Assembly: GCA_022841325.1 (NCBI GenBank)
Contig: JALHRS010000002.1
Span: 121,398-185,397 of the forward strand
Source: Lysobacterales bacterium
GTDB lineage: Bacteria; Pseudomonadota; Gammaproteobacteria; Xanthomonadales; SZUA-5
Length of the DNA stretch: 64,000 nt
Reading direction: 5' to 3'
Under the pieces are notes generated by a model. The model made no database searches, had not been told where the DNA came from, and saw only the letters and a list, made by a program, of their open reading frames with translations. This document shows, piece after piece, positions 51,811-60,716 of the stretch. The position numbers and the translations under genes were made by a program. Positions within the stretch are counted from its first letter, which is position 1; the number at the start of each line of letters is the position of its first letter.

Positions 51811-52794
51811 ATGATCAGAATCGCTATGCCGACGCCACGTGGGAAGGATGTGAGCGTAGGCTTGAGTGTTGTGGTTCCCGTATTCAATGAAGAAGAGGTG
51901 ATCACTGAAACTCATCGACGACTCATGGCCGCTTGCCTGGCACACGGACCCGCGACTTTCGAGATTGTCTACGTCGATGATGGGTCCTCGGATGGCACTT
52001 GGGATTTTCTTTCAGAAATTGCACGCCAAGATGAAAGAGTCGTTGCAGTCAAGCTTTCACGAAACTTCGGGCACCAACTGGCATTAACCGCAGGCTTGGA
52101 GGTCTGTCGCGGCGAACGGATCTTGATGATAGACGCAGATTTGCAAGATCCACCCGAACTCCTTTCGGAGATGATGGCAGTCATGGACGCTGGTGCCGAC
52201 GTGGTCTACGGACAACGGATCGAGCGTAAAGGTGAGACTGCATTCAAACTGTTTACTGCCCGAGTTTTCTATGGGCTGCTTAACAGGCTGACGGACGTCC
52301 GGATACCGCAAGAAGTGGGCGACTTCAGGCTCATATCACGAGACGTGCTCCAAGCCTTGCGCGCCATGCCGGAGCAACACCGATTTGTACGCGGGATGGT
52401 GTCCTGGTTGGGTTACCGTCAAGTTGCGCTTCCTTACGTTCGGCAGGAGCGTTTCGCCGGTTCCACCAAATACCCGCTAAAGAAGATGCTTCGCTTGGCA
52501 GTAGATGCGATTACCGGGTTTTCGGTTGTGCCCTTGCGTGCCAGTCTGTGGCTCGCCGGGATGTCTCTTGTTTTCGCAATTGCGGTTGCGTTCTACGCGC
52601 TTTGGTCATGGCTTCAGGACGATGTCGTTAGAGGCTGGGCAAGCCTGACCATCGTCATGACCTTGTTCGCTTCTGCGCAGCTGCTTTGTCTGGGTATTCT
52701 GGGCGAGTACATCGGCCGAATGTTCATGGAGCAGAAGGCCCGACCTTTGGCGATCATCAGCGAAATCGCGACGCGCTCCGTGGATCGCGAATGA
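51811..52794 (+). CDS. GtrB-like polyprenyl-phosphate glycosyltransferase
   Basis: A 327-residue GT2 enzyme of the DPM1/GtrB type that makes an undecaprenyl-phosphate sugar. LSVVVPVFNEEEVITETHRR, IVYVDDGSSDGTWDFL, LSRNFGHQLALTAGLE, ILMIDADLQDPPELLSEM, GDFRLISRDVL and RFAGSTKYPLKKML are all present. Two C-terminal membrane helices end GILGEYIGRMFMEQKARP. Overlaps the next gene (ATGA). With the GtrA-like protein at 55678 it forms a flippase-synthase pair. Confidence 0.92.
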   Translation: MIRIAMPTPRGKDVSVGLSVVVPVFNEEEVITETHRRLMAACLAHGPATFEIVYVDDGSSDGTWDFLSEIARQDERVVAVKLSRNFGHQLALTAGLEVCRGERILMIDADLQDPPELLSEMMAVMDAGADVVYGQRIERKGETAFKLFTARVFYGLLNRLTDVRIPQEVGDFRLISRDVLQALRAMPEQHRFVRGMVSWLGYRQVALPYVRQERFAGSTKYPLKKMLRLAVDAITGFSVVPLRASLWLAGMSLVFAIAVAFYALWSWLQDDVVRGWASLTIVMTLFASAQLLCLGILGEYIGRMFMEQKARPLAIISEIATRSVDRE

Positions 52795-54251
52795 ACGGTG
52801 GGATGAGCGCGGCACGCGTGATGGCGTTGATGCGGCGACACCCGCTAATCACTTCCGTCCTGATCGTGGTCGTGGCGCGTGCTACCTTCGCCGTCAGTGG
52901 AGGCGTCTCGCTGGACGATCTCAAGTATTTTGAGCGAGCACCGCCGAAAGAGCTGTTGCTGGCTCAGGGCCGCTTTGGCTGGCTGATCGTGGAAAGGCTG
53001 CTCGGAACCTTCGGGATTAGCGGTCCATATTGGTTTTTTCACTCGACCATTTTTGGAAATGCAGCGCTGGCATGGGCCGGATTCATACTGTCCGCATTGG
53101 CTATGGATGCCAGGACAAACTCAAGAGCGTTGAGCGTTTGCCTGGCCTCCATCCTGTTTGCTCTGCATCCCTACCACGCCGAAATACTGACGTTCCGGGA
53201 GGCATTCCCGTTTTATTGTCTGGCTGTCTTGTTGATGGCGTTCTCGTTGCGGATCCTTATCACGGGTGCTGGCATCGGGTCCTTTCTTTTGGCTGGAGCT
53301 CTCATGGTATTCGCCGTGGGAATAAACCAACTCGTGTTGAATCTGGCCCTTGTCACTGTAATCTTTCGGCTTGTAGCGAGGTTAAGCAACGATTCCCGGG
53401 TTTTCGAAGAGTCACTCTGGCGCAGCGTGTTTGGGGTGGCGGGTGCGGCAGTCGCATCTCTTGTGCTCATGCGCGCTCTGGCAGGGCTGTTTCAGGCAAC
53501 GGTAGATTCTCGGGCGCGTCTGCTGGCCTTTGAGCATTGGGGAACTCGTTTCCGGGAGGTTCTCGAAACGATGGGACATATGTTGCGTTTTGACTTCCCA
53601 GTGGCTGCGACCCTGTTGTCAGCGCTGCTGGTCGGACTGTGCACAGTGGCTGTCTTCCGTTTGCAACTGGCCACACATAATAGCACGCGACGGTTTGCAG
53701 GTATTGGTTTGCTGCTGATGGCGCTTTTTGCATCAATTGGGGTGGTTTCAGTTGGATCGGTTTACTGGCCTGCGCCCCGGACTTTGGTGGGATTTTCGCT
53801 CGTCACAGCGTTGCTCGTGGTCCACGCTCTTTCCTGGAAACCCGAAAGACTCGAGTTCGCGAGGTTTTGCGTCGTCGCATTGTTGCTTGCTGGATTCACC
53901 AATATTGGCAACGTTATCGCTCAGGATCAGGTGCGGGTGAATCGCTGGGATCTGGTGACTGCGGGCTTGATCAATGACCGTGTCTCTGCCCTGGGTCTGA
54001 ACAAGCTCGCGTTTATCGGGGATTGGAAATTCGGCACGCATGTCTCCACCCGCGTAGGCGACATGAGCCTTTCTGCATTCGCTATCGACTGGGCGCGCCG
54101 GCCAGCGATGGTAGAGTACACCGGACGAGACTGGATGGTAGTCGACGGATCAGAACGGACGGATTGGCAGAAGGCCTGCGAAAACCGGCCCTCATGGCCG
54201 CATCAGCAAGCGCTCTTTCAGGACAAGGACGTGGCCGTTCTGTGTTTTTGA
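52791..54251 (+). CDS. GtrII/III-like polytopic glucosyltransferase-domain protein
   Basis: A 486-residue polytopic protein with about 10-11 helices. The first loop SGGVSLDDLKYFERAP has the acidic pair after helix 1 expected in GT-C enzymes; LFALHPYHAEILTFREAFPF and GINQLVLNLALVTVIF match the glucosyltransferase-domain (GtrII/GtrIII-like) family of serotype-converting transferases. The C-terminal domain (RVGDMSLSAFAIDWARRPAM) is periplasmic. It directly follows the GtrB-like gene. Exact sugar and attachment site unknown. Confidence 0.7.
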   Translation: MNGGMSAARVMALMRRHPLITSVLIVVVARATFAVSGGVSLDDLKYFERAPPKELLLAQGRFGWLIVERLLGTFGISGPYWFFHSTIFGNAALAWAGFILSALAMDARTNSRALSVCLASILFALHPYHAEILTFREAFPFYCLAVLLMAFSLRILITGAGIGSFLLAGALMVFAVGINQLVLNLALVTVIFRLVARLSNDSRVFEESLWRSVFGVAGAAVASLVLMRALAGLFQATVDSRARLLAFEHWGTRFREVLETMGHMLRFDFPVAATLLSALLVGLCTVAVFRLQLATHNSTRRFAGIGLLLMALFASIGVVSVGSVYWPAPRTLVGFSLVTALLVVHALSWKPERLEFARFCVVALLLAGFTNIGNVIAQDQVRVNRWDLVTAGLINDRVSALGLNKLAFIGDWKFGTHVSTRVGDMSLSAFAIDWARRPAMVEYTGRDWMVVDGSERTDWQKACENRPSWPHQQALFQDKDVAVLCF

Positions 54252-55681
54252 GCGCTGATCGGACGACGGTGGTTTTTCGGTGGCTAGTGCTGCTGCTGCT
54301 CGGTCTTCGCGCCAGCGTGTTCGCTTGGGCTGCGATCACTGAGCCGGTTTTCGTCGTCGGGGACTTTGCGACCGACTATCTTCCGCGGGCTGAATATCGG
54401 GTCGAGAACGGGGCTTGGCCGGACGCAGATGAGCTGGCTCTGGACTTCTACCTGAGGCCCTATGGGTACAGCGCGGTGATAGCGCCCTTGCTCGCTCACG
54501 GTTATAGCGCTGAGGAGACGGTGGTTGCGCTGCGCCTGCTGAATGTCGTGCTTGAGTCATTGAGTGTGCTGCTGCTGCTGCTGGTGATCAAGCAACTGGC
54601 AATGACGGTTTGGATTTCCGGGGCACTGGCGCTCGCCATGCTCGTTCAGCCGTGGACCGCCGGACAGGTGCAGTTACCCGGGCCGGATGTGCTGGTGATG
54701 TTCCTGTTCAGTTTTTCGGTGGTTCTGCTGGTTTGTTTCCGCCGCGATTCTCGGGAGCTTTCCTGGACGCGGCTGCTGATCTGCGGGTTGGCAGCGGGAT
54801 CTACGTTATTGCTCCGAGCAGAAATGGTAGTTCTGGCGTGGGTAGTACCATTCGCTGTAGCTTTTTCCTGCGCTGGGCCCATTCGTCGGCGTTTGGCTCT
54901 GGCGGGTTTCGTTTCCTTACCCATTATTATGGCCACCATGTCTCTGATGGCTTACAGTCAACACGTACAAGGACGCTGGAACCTGTGGGCAGGCGGCGAA
55001 AGCCGTTTCAAGAATATGGGGACCACGGTATGGATCAGGTCCTGGTACGGGAACCAGTTGGAGAAAACCAATATTGGGTGGTACTGGTACCGAGGACAGC
55101 ACCTGTCCATGGATTTTGTTCCGGAATCAGCAATCGTGCACCCAGGAGATAGGGCGGAGATAGAGTCTATTGTCTTGCGCTCCGGAAAAATCGGTGCATT
55201 GTCCGAGAGTGATTCGGCGCGGTTGGCTGATATAGGCGTCAGGAACAAGCGGGAGCGACCTTTTGACTGGTATTTGGGTATACCGCTGTCAAACGCTTGG
55301 CAGATGTGGCGGGGTTCCCACGTTTCGGAGGCCTGGATACGGTTCTGGCACTCGGTGAACTGGCGTGTTCCCGGGATCCTGCTGGTGTCTTTGAGTGCCG
55401 TCGTTGTCGCCGGATGGATGCTGGCGCTTGTGGCCCTGATGTCTGCGTCTGCAGAGATGCGCTGGATGATAGCGATACCTTTGCTCGCCTGCGTTTCTCG
55501 CACGTTCCTGTTCGCTGTCAACTCGGCGATTCCTGAGGCCCGCTACATGGCAGGAGTGATTCCTTTGGCGTTGGTATTGGTTATATTCGGGTGGAATTGG
55601 TTCCTGGCGCCGAAATCTTCAGTGGGGCGCTTGAGTTCGGCGGATCGGACGGGCCTGCGCAAACAGGTCGTCGGCAGATGA
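54242..55681 (+). CDS. GT-C type membrane glycosyltransferase-like protein
   Basis: A 479-residue polytopic protein with about 9-11 helices. After the first helix comes VFVVGDFATDYLPRAEYRVE with a D-x-D-like acidic loop, typical of GT39/GT87-like enzymes using polyprenyl-phosphate sugars. A large periplasmic section (residues about 230-330, TTVWIRSWYGNQLEKTNIGW) follows. Start is GTG at 54242 or TTG at 54248; both overlap the upstream stop. Partner of the GtrA/B pair is the likely role; it is the third gene of that module. Confidence 0.65.
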   Translation: MFLSADRTTVVFRWLVLLLLGLRASVFAWAAITEPVFVVGDFATDYLPRAEYRVENGAWPDADELALDFYLRPYGYSAVIAPLLAHGYSAEETVVALRLLNVVLESLSVLLLLLVIKQLAMTVWISGALALAMLVQPWTAGQVQLPGPDVLVMFLFSFSVVLLVCFRRDSRELSWTRLLICGLAAGSTLLLRAEMVVLAWVVPFAVAFSCAGPIRRRLALAGFVSLPIIMATMSLMAYSQHVQGRWNLWAGGESRFKNMGTTVWIRSWYGNQLEKTNIGWYWYRGQHLSMDFVPESAIVHPGDRAEIESIVLRSGKIGALSESDSARLADIGVRNKRERPFDWYLGIPLSNAWQMWRGSHVSEAWIRFWHSVNWRVPGILLVSLSAVVVAGWMLALVALMSASAEMRWMIAIPLLACVSRTFLFAVNSAIPEARYMAGVIPLALVLVIFGWNWFLAPKSSVGRLSSADRTGLRKQVVGR

Positions 55682-56115
55682 GAGTGCCTACAGCCGCTGG
55701 GCTCAAATATCTGGTGGTTGGTGGCCTTAATACCGCACTGACCTATCTCTTGTATTGTCTGCTGGTCTTCGTGGTTTCAGCTCAGCTTGCTTGGCTGATC
55801 ATGTATTCATGCGGTATGTTGTTTGGTTACCTTGCGCACTCGCGCTTCGTCTTCGGCTCGGAACTGCGATTTGCTCGCGCTGCCCGCTATTTTGCGGTGC
55901 AGATATTCTTGTATGCGCTGGGAGGCGCGATTATAGCTGCTACGCTGAGGTACTCGGCCTTCGGGCCACGGTTTGCCGCAGCGCTGGCGTTGTTCATTAC
56001 CGTGCCTTTGTCCTTCCTTTTTGCACGCAAGATCATGCCTGCGGCTGCTGTCCCGGTCGAAAGTACCGCCGCCATCTCGATAAACAAAGACCATAAGCAT
56101 GGAGACAGCATATGA
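55678..56115 (+). CDS. GtrA-family membrane protein
   Basis: A 145-residue protein with four helices of the GtrA/DPMS-flippase family. [20 protein letters not shown] is the hallmark start; [17 protein letters not shown] (with the conserved N/H-R-x-x-VF pattern) and [15 protein letters not shown] follow. GtrA proteins flip the polyprenyl-phosphate sugar made by GtrB. Overlaps both neighbours by 4 bp. Confidence 0.9.
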   Translation: MRVPTAAGLKYLVVGGLNTALTYLLYCLLVFVVSAQLAWLIMYSCGMLFGYLAHSRFVFGSELRFARAARYFAVQIFLYALGGAIIAATLRYSAFGPRFAAALALFITVPLSFLFARKIMPAAAVPVESTAAISINKDHKHGDSI

Positions 56116-57221
56116 AGGTTGCTTTGATAACCGGCGTCACCGGCCAGGACGGCGCCTATCTCGCCGAGCTCCTGTTGAGCCGTGGCTACATCGTCCACGG
56201 GATCAAGCGCCGCGCTTCATCGTTCAACACTGATCGCGTGGATCACCTGTATCAGGATCCACACGTGTCCAACCGCAATTTCATCCTTCACTACGGGGAT
56301 CTGACCGATTCGACCAATCTGATCCGCATCGTGCAGCAGGTGCAGCCGGACGAAATCTACAATCTGGGTGCACAGAGCCATGTGGCGGTGTCCTTCGAGA
56401 GTCCGGAGTACACGGCCAACAGCGATGCGTTGGGTACCTTGCGGCTGTTGGAGGCGATTCGCATCCTGGGCCTGGAGAAGAAGACCCGCATCTATCAGGC
56501 GTCCACTTCCGAAATGTTCGGCAAGGTGCAGGAGACGCCGCAACGGGAGACCACGCCCTTCTATCCGCGCTCGCCCTATGGCGCGGCCAAGGTCTACGCC
56601 TACTGGATCACGGTGAACTACCGCGAGTCCTATGGCCTGTATGCGTGCAATGGCATCCTCTTCAACCACGAATCGCCTTTGCGCGGCGAGACCTTCGTGA
56701 CCCGCAAGATCACGCGGGCGCTGGCGCGGATTCATCTGGGATTGCAGGACTGCTTGTATCTGGGCAACCTTGATGCGCTGCGAGATTGGGGCCATGCCCG
56801 TGACTACGTGGAAGCCATGTGGCTGATGTTGCAACAGGAGGCGCCGGAGGACTTCGTCATTGCGACGGGCGTGCAGCACTCGGTGAGGCAGTTTGTGGAC
56901 TGCGCTGCGGCGGAGCTGGGGATCAGCCTTGATTGGCAGGGTAGCGGCGCCGAGGAAACGGGCGTGGTCAGGGCGGCTCCGGCGGACAGTCTGGCCAAGC
57001 CCGGACAGCGCATTGTCGCGGTCGATCCCCGCTACCGGCGTCCGGCTGAGGTCGACACGCTATTGGGTGATCCGAGCAAGGCGCGCGAGAAGCTGGGGTG
57101 GACGCCGAAGACGCCCTTCGCCGAGTTGGTGGCAGAGATGATGCGCGAGGATCTGAAAGTGGCGCAGCGGGATTCTTTGGTGCGCGACGCGGGGTATCGG
57201 GCTTTTGATCATCATGAGTGA
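56112..57221 (+). CDS. gmd: GDP-mannose 4,6-dehydratase (canonical copy)
   Basis: A 369-residue enzyme, normal length for Gmd. NADP-binding [40 protein letters not shown], catalytic STSEMFG and [19 protein letters not shown], then [18 protein letters not shown] and [19 protein letters not shown]. It makes GDP-4-dehydro-6-deoxy-D-mannose; with the GDP-fucose synthase gene at 58320 this gives GDP-L-fucose. ATG overlaps the GtrA stop. It ends the long plus-strand run, before REPs and a minus-strand gene. Confidence 0.96.
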   Translation: MKVALITGVTGQDGAYLAELLLSRGYIVHGIKRRASSFNTDRVDHLYQDPHVSNRNFILHYGDLTDSTNLIRIVQQVQPDEIYNLGAQSHVAVSFESPEYTANSDALGTLRLLEAIRILGLEKKTRIYQASTSEMFGKVQETPQRETTPFYPRSPYGAAKVYAYWITVNYRESYGLYACNGILFNHESPLRGETFVTRKITRALARIHLGLQDCLYLGNLDALRDWGHARDYVEAMWLMLQQEAPEDFVIATGVQHSVRQFVDCAAAELGISLDWQGSGAEETGVVRAAPADSLAKPGQRIVAVDPRYRRPAEVDTLLGDPSKAREKLGWTPKTPFAELVAEMMREDLKVAQRDSLVRDAGYRAFDHHE

Positions 57222-57259
57222 GGCGCATTGCCCGGAGCGGCCTACGGTCGCGAAACCAC

Positions 57260-57345
57260 CCTGTGGGAGCGGGCTCCGCCCGCGATACGTGACCCGGCAA
57301 GTGTGAGCGCGACGGTCACGACGCGAGGTCGCTCCGGAACTGGGT
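57260..57345. repeat. REP elements between gmd and the minus-strand fkbM gene
   Basis: GTGGGAGCGGGCTCCGCCCG at about 57262 and a reversed TCGCGACGCGAGG-type element ending CGCTCC near 57335. Both belong to the GTRGGAGCG family also seen at 5355-5425, 19924-19996 and 58246-58278. Confidence 0.75.
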
Positions 57346-57423
57346 AGCTGCCGACGTGGAGGGCACTGGCGGTTGCAGCGCGCGCCTACTCACTTGGGCT
57401 GGCCAGGCAAGCTAAGTGTTTGC

Positions 57424-58182
57424 TCAGGTGCTCGATCCGGAGGCCTTTTCCCCTGATCTCAGCCGAAACCGCGAATCCGACCGTGCAAACACCAGATCCG
57501 TCTGCCAAAGCGCCTGATTGGCAAACCTGACCTGGGCGCCTAGGTCAATGAGCACGAAGTCGCGTTGGCCCAGGAATTCGACGACGTCGCGAATCAACGG
57601 GCAGCCCTGGTTGATCTGCATGATGGAGGCTTCGGCTACGACGATGTCGGTGCGGGTCAGGGCCTGTTCGGCGCCCTTGAGAACTTCGAGTTCATAGCCC
57701 TGGACATCGAGCTTCATGAGATCGATGGGCGTTTCGGTTTTTCCGCAGTCGGCCAGAACGCGGTCGAGTCGCTGGGTCGACAGCTCCACCGCGCTTCGGC
57801 CTTTGTCATGACCTTCGACAAAGACCGAACTACCTGTCTCCATCTCGAAAAATGGCACCTTGATGCCGTCTTCGGCGCCCAGCAGGGCGGCGCTGAGTTC
57901 CACCGATGCGAGCTGCCGACAGACCTGCATCAATGGGGCTTGTTTGGCGGATTGAGCTTCGACCATCAGTACAGCGGCCTTGGGAAACAGTTGTTTGGCG
58001 AACTGGGTCCACTCGCCGTGATAGGCGCCCACATCGACCATGAAGCGCGGATCGAAATGGTGTTGGCGCAGGGTGTCCAGATACATCCAGTCGTTGAGGT
58101 AGTTGCCGACGCGATGCAGGTATCGTCGCAGCGATAGCGGCATGGCGGAACGGATGATCTTGGGCCAGGTACGCAAGGGCAT
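57424..58182 (-). CDS. FkbM-family methyltransferase (5 of 5), opposite strand
   Basis: A 252-residue FkbM enzyme. FMVDVGAYHGEWTQFAKQLF is motif I, VLMVEAQSAKQAPL follows, then LMKLDVQGYELEVLKGA, and AEASIMQINQGCPLIRDVVE. ATG at 58182 gives MPLRTWPKIIRSAMPLSLRR; the frame extends upstream into a REP. It is the only minus-strand gene in the polysaccharide locus from 20.7 to 61.8 kb and separates gmd from fcl, with REPs on both sides, which suggests later insertion. Confidence 0.87.
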   Translation of the reverse strand: MPLRTWPKIIRSAMPLSLRRYLHRVGNYLNDWMYLDTLRQHHFDPRFMVDVGAYHGEWTQFAKQLFPKAAVLMVEAQSAKQAPLMQVCRQLASVELSAALLGAEDGIKVPFFEMETGSSVFVEGHDKGRSAVELSTQRLDRVLADCGKTETPIDLMKLDVQGYELEVLKGAEQALTRTDIVVAEASIMQINQGCPLIRDVVEFLGQRDFVLIDLGAQVRFANQALWQTDLVFARSDSRFRLRSGEKASGSST

Positions 58183-58245
58183 CGTCTGCAGTGGGTTGAT
58201 ACTGGGCTTATAGCAAACGATGGCAGCCGGGAGCGCTGGGTTGCC

Positions 58246-58278
58246 AGGAGCAATCGCGGACGGAGTCCGCTCCCACAG
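58246..58278. repeat. REP element of the GTGGGAGCG family
   Basis: Reversed copy reading GATCGCGGACGGAGTCCGC-like on the plus strand and ending CTCCCAC, in the short gap between the minus-strand fkbM and fcl. Confidence 0.7.
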
Positions 58279-58319
58279 TGGATCCGGGTACCTCAACCTG
58301 GGCGTCAAGGAATGGAGTG

Positions 58320-59264
58320 ATGATGAGCGGCGATGATCGAATTCTGGTAGCTGGCCACCGTGGTCTGGTGGGTTCGGCGATAGTCCGTCGCCTGCACGCG
58401 GCGGGTTTCACCAATCTGCTGACGATAGACCGCGCCAGCGTGGACTTGCGTGATGCGGCCGCGGTGGATGCCTGGTTCGCGCGCGAGCAGCCGCAGCAGG
58501 TGTTTCTGGCGGCGGCGAAGGTGGGTGGGATTCATGCCAACAATGCTTATCCCGCGGAGTTCCTGTACGACAATCTGGCGATCCAGAATGCGGTGATCCA
58601 TGCGGCCTGGCGGCATGGCGTGCGCAAGCTCGCCTTTCTGGGGTCGTCGTGTATCTACCCCAAGCTGTGTCCGCAGCCGATGCGTGAGGAGTACCTGCTG
58701 ACGGGTCCGCTGGAAGCCACCAACGAGTGGTATGCCATCGCCAAGATTGCCGGCATCAAGCTCTGTCAGGCCTATCGGCGCCAGTACGGATTCGACGCGA
58801 TCTCGTTGATGCCGACCAATCTCTATGGTCCGGGCGACAATTTCCACCCACAGAACTCGCATGTGCTGCCGGCGCTGATGCGGCGTTTCCACGAGGCCCG
58901 GGCGGCGGGGTTGGATGAGGTGACGATCTGGGGTAGTGGCACGCCGAAACGCGAGTTCCTGCATGTGGATGATCTGGCTGATGCTTGCTTGTTTCTGATG
59001 CGGAACTACAGCGGCGAGGACATCGTCAATGTCGGTGTGGGTGAGGATCAGACCATCCTGGAACTGGCGCAGAAGATCGCCGAGGTGGTGGGTTTTGAGG
59101 GCGAGATTCGGACGGATCCGTCGAAACCGGATGGCACGCCGCAGAAGTTGCTGGACGTGTCGCGGGTGAACGCGTTGGGCTGGCGGGCGAAGATTGATCT
59201 GGATGCCGGTTTGCGGTCGACCTACCAGTGGTTTGTGGAGCATGCGGCGGAGATCAGGGCGTAG
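58320..59264 (+). CDS. fcl: GDP-L-fucose synthase
   Basis: A 314-residue SDR epimerase/reductase. [18 protein letters not shown] binds [43 protein letters not shown] with Ser/Cys, and [19 protein letters not shown] holding the Tyr-x3-Lys pair; [19 protein letters not shown]. It converts the Gmd product to GDP-L-fucose. ATG at 58320 (or 58323), with GGAG at 58314-58317 very close, so the second ATG may be used. Downstream gap holds REPs. Confidence 0.95.
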   Translation: MMSGDDRILVAGHRGLVGSAIVRRLHAAGFTNLLTIDRASVDLRDAAAVDAWFAREQPQQVFLAAAKVGGIHANNAYPAEFLYDNLAIQNAVIHAAWRHGVRKLAFLGSSCIYPKLCPQPMREEYLLTGPLEATNEWYAIAKIAGIKLCQAYRRQYGFDAISLMPTNLYGPGDNFHPQNSHVLPALMRRFHEARAAGLDEVTIWGSGTPKREFLHVDDLADACLFLMRNYSGEDIVNVGVGEDQTILELAQKIAEVVGFEGEIRTDPSKPDGTPQKLLDVSRVNALGWRAKIDLDAGLRSTYQWFVEHAAEIRA

Positions 59265-59275
59265 GCTCGGCAGTT

Positions 59276-59515
59276 GTAGGTCCAGACTTGTCTGGACGCT
59301 TTTGCGGTAACGTTTCAAGAGCGTCCAGACAAGTCTGGACCTACGGGAGCGGGCCCAACGGCTGCGATGGGTGTTGGGCACGCTGCGCTTTGCCCAACCT
59401 ACGGCTGCGGCGCCGCTGTTGATGTTGGCCGGGTTCTTGGCGGGACGCTAGCGCGAGTGCCAGAGCCACAGCTAAAGCGGCCGCGCAGGCGCGCGGCCCT
59501 CCTCAGGGCCGCTTC
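59276..59515. repeat. Repeat-rich gap (59265-59587) between fcl and galE
   Basis: A BIME at 59276-59344 (GTAG + GTCCAGA-CTTG-TCTGGAC facing its reversed copy), an inverted GTTGGGCACGCTGCGCTTTG-type element ending CCTAC at about 59365-59402, and a GC-rich AAGCGGCCGCGCAGGCGCG element at 59474-59515. No gene; the promoter for galE, if separate, is not recognisable. Confidence 0.8.
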
Positions 59516-59587
59516 GTGTGGATGGTCGATGTCCGACTCGAAGTGTGCTTCACGGGCCACGTGTCCAACATTGGAAACAAGACAAGC

Positions 59588-60562
59588 ATGACGATATTGA
59601 TCTGCGGTGGCGCTGGCTACATTGGCTCGCACATGGTGCGCTATCTGCGGGATGCGGGCCGGGATGTGGTGGTTTTCGATGATCTGTCGACCGGTCATCG
59701 CGAGGCGGTGGCCGGTGTGCCGCTGGTGGAAGGCACCTTGTTGTCGGCATCTGATCTGGACCGGGCCTTTGCTGCCGCGCCGATCTCGGCGGTGATGCAT
59801 TTTGCCGCCAAGGCGCTGGTGGGCGAATCGGTGGCGGATCCCCATGCCTATTACGAGAACAATGTGGTCGGCACGCTGCGGCTGTTGCAGGCCATGAATC
59901 GCCATCGGGTGCCCAGGCTGGTGTTCTCGTCCACTTGCGCTACCTTCGGCGTGCCCCAGACCGAACGCATTTCCGAGCAGCATCCGCAAGCGCCGATCAA
60001 TCCCTACGGCGCCAGCAAACTGATGTGCGAACGCATGCTGGTCGACGCGGCTGCGGCCTATGGGCTGTCATCGGTGGCCCTGCGTTACTTCAATGCGGCC
60101 GGTGCCGCCGGCGACGGTTCGATCGGCGAGTCGCACGAGCCGGAAACGCATCTGATTCCGAATGTGTTGCGGGCGGCGGCGGGTACAGGTGCTCCACTGC
60201 GGGTGCTGGGGCAGGACTACCCGACGCCGGATGGCACCTGCATCCGCGACTACGTACATGTGCTCGATCTGGCCGACGCGCACGCCCGCGCGCTCGACTG
60301 GTTGAGCGCAAACCCGGGCGCCCATGCCTTCAACCTGGGCTCGGAGCATGGCCACAGCGTGCTGCAGGTGATCACGGCAGCGCGCGAGGTGAGTGGTCGG
60401 GAAGTTCCGTTTGAAGTGGCCGAGCGGCGTCCGGGCGATCCACCGATGCTGGTGGCCGACAGCGCGCGGGCGCGCGCAGAACTCGGCTGGCAGCCCCAGT
60501 ATTCGTCGATGCTGCAGATCGTCGGCAGCGCCTGGCGCTGGCACCGGAATCCGCGTTTCTGA
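59588..60562 (+). CDS. galE: UDP-glucose 4-epimerase
   Basis: A 324-residue SDR epimerase. ILICGGAGYIGSHMVRYLRD binds NAD; VVFDDLSTGHREAV; MHFAAKALVGESVADPHAYY; FSSTCATFGVPQ with catalytic Ser/Thr; INPYGASKLMCERML with Tyr-x3-Lys; RYFNAAGA and PTPDGTCIRDYVHVLDLA. ATG at 59588 gives MTILICGGAG; the open frame starts earlier but without homology. It supplies UDP-galactose or UDP-GalNAc. Confidence 0.94.
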   Translation: MTILICGGAGYIGSHMVRYLRDAGRDVVVFDDLSTGHREAVAGVPLVEGTLLSASDLDRAFAAAPISAVMHFAAKALVGESVADPHAYYENNVVGTLRLLQAMNRHRVPRLVFSSTCATFGVPQTERISEQHPQAPINPYGASKLMCERMLVDAAAAYGLSSVALRYFNAAGAAGDGSIGESHEPETHLIPNVLRAAAGTGAPLRVLGQDYPTPDGTCIRDYVHVLDLADAHARALDWLSANPGAHAFNLGSEHGHSVLQVITAAREVSGREVPFEVAERRPGDPPMLVADSARARAELGWQPQYSSMLQIVGSAWRWHRNPRF

Positions 60563-60716
60563 CGGTCGCCGCCGACGACCGGTCCAAAGCATGAACTATC
60601 GAACCAAGCAGGCCTCGCCAGTGGCAAATGCTTGCGTGAATCAAAAGCCTGGGGGCAAACTGCCGGCTGGGAAGCGTGATCGACGCTGCCTGTGTGCAGC
60701 CTGATCGGAGAATGGC

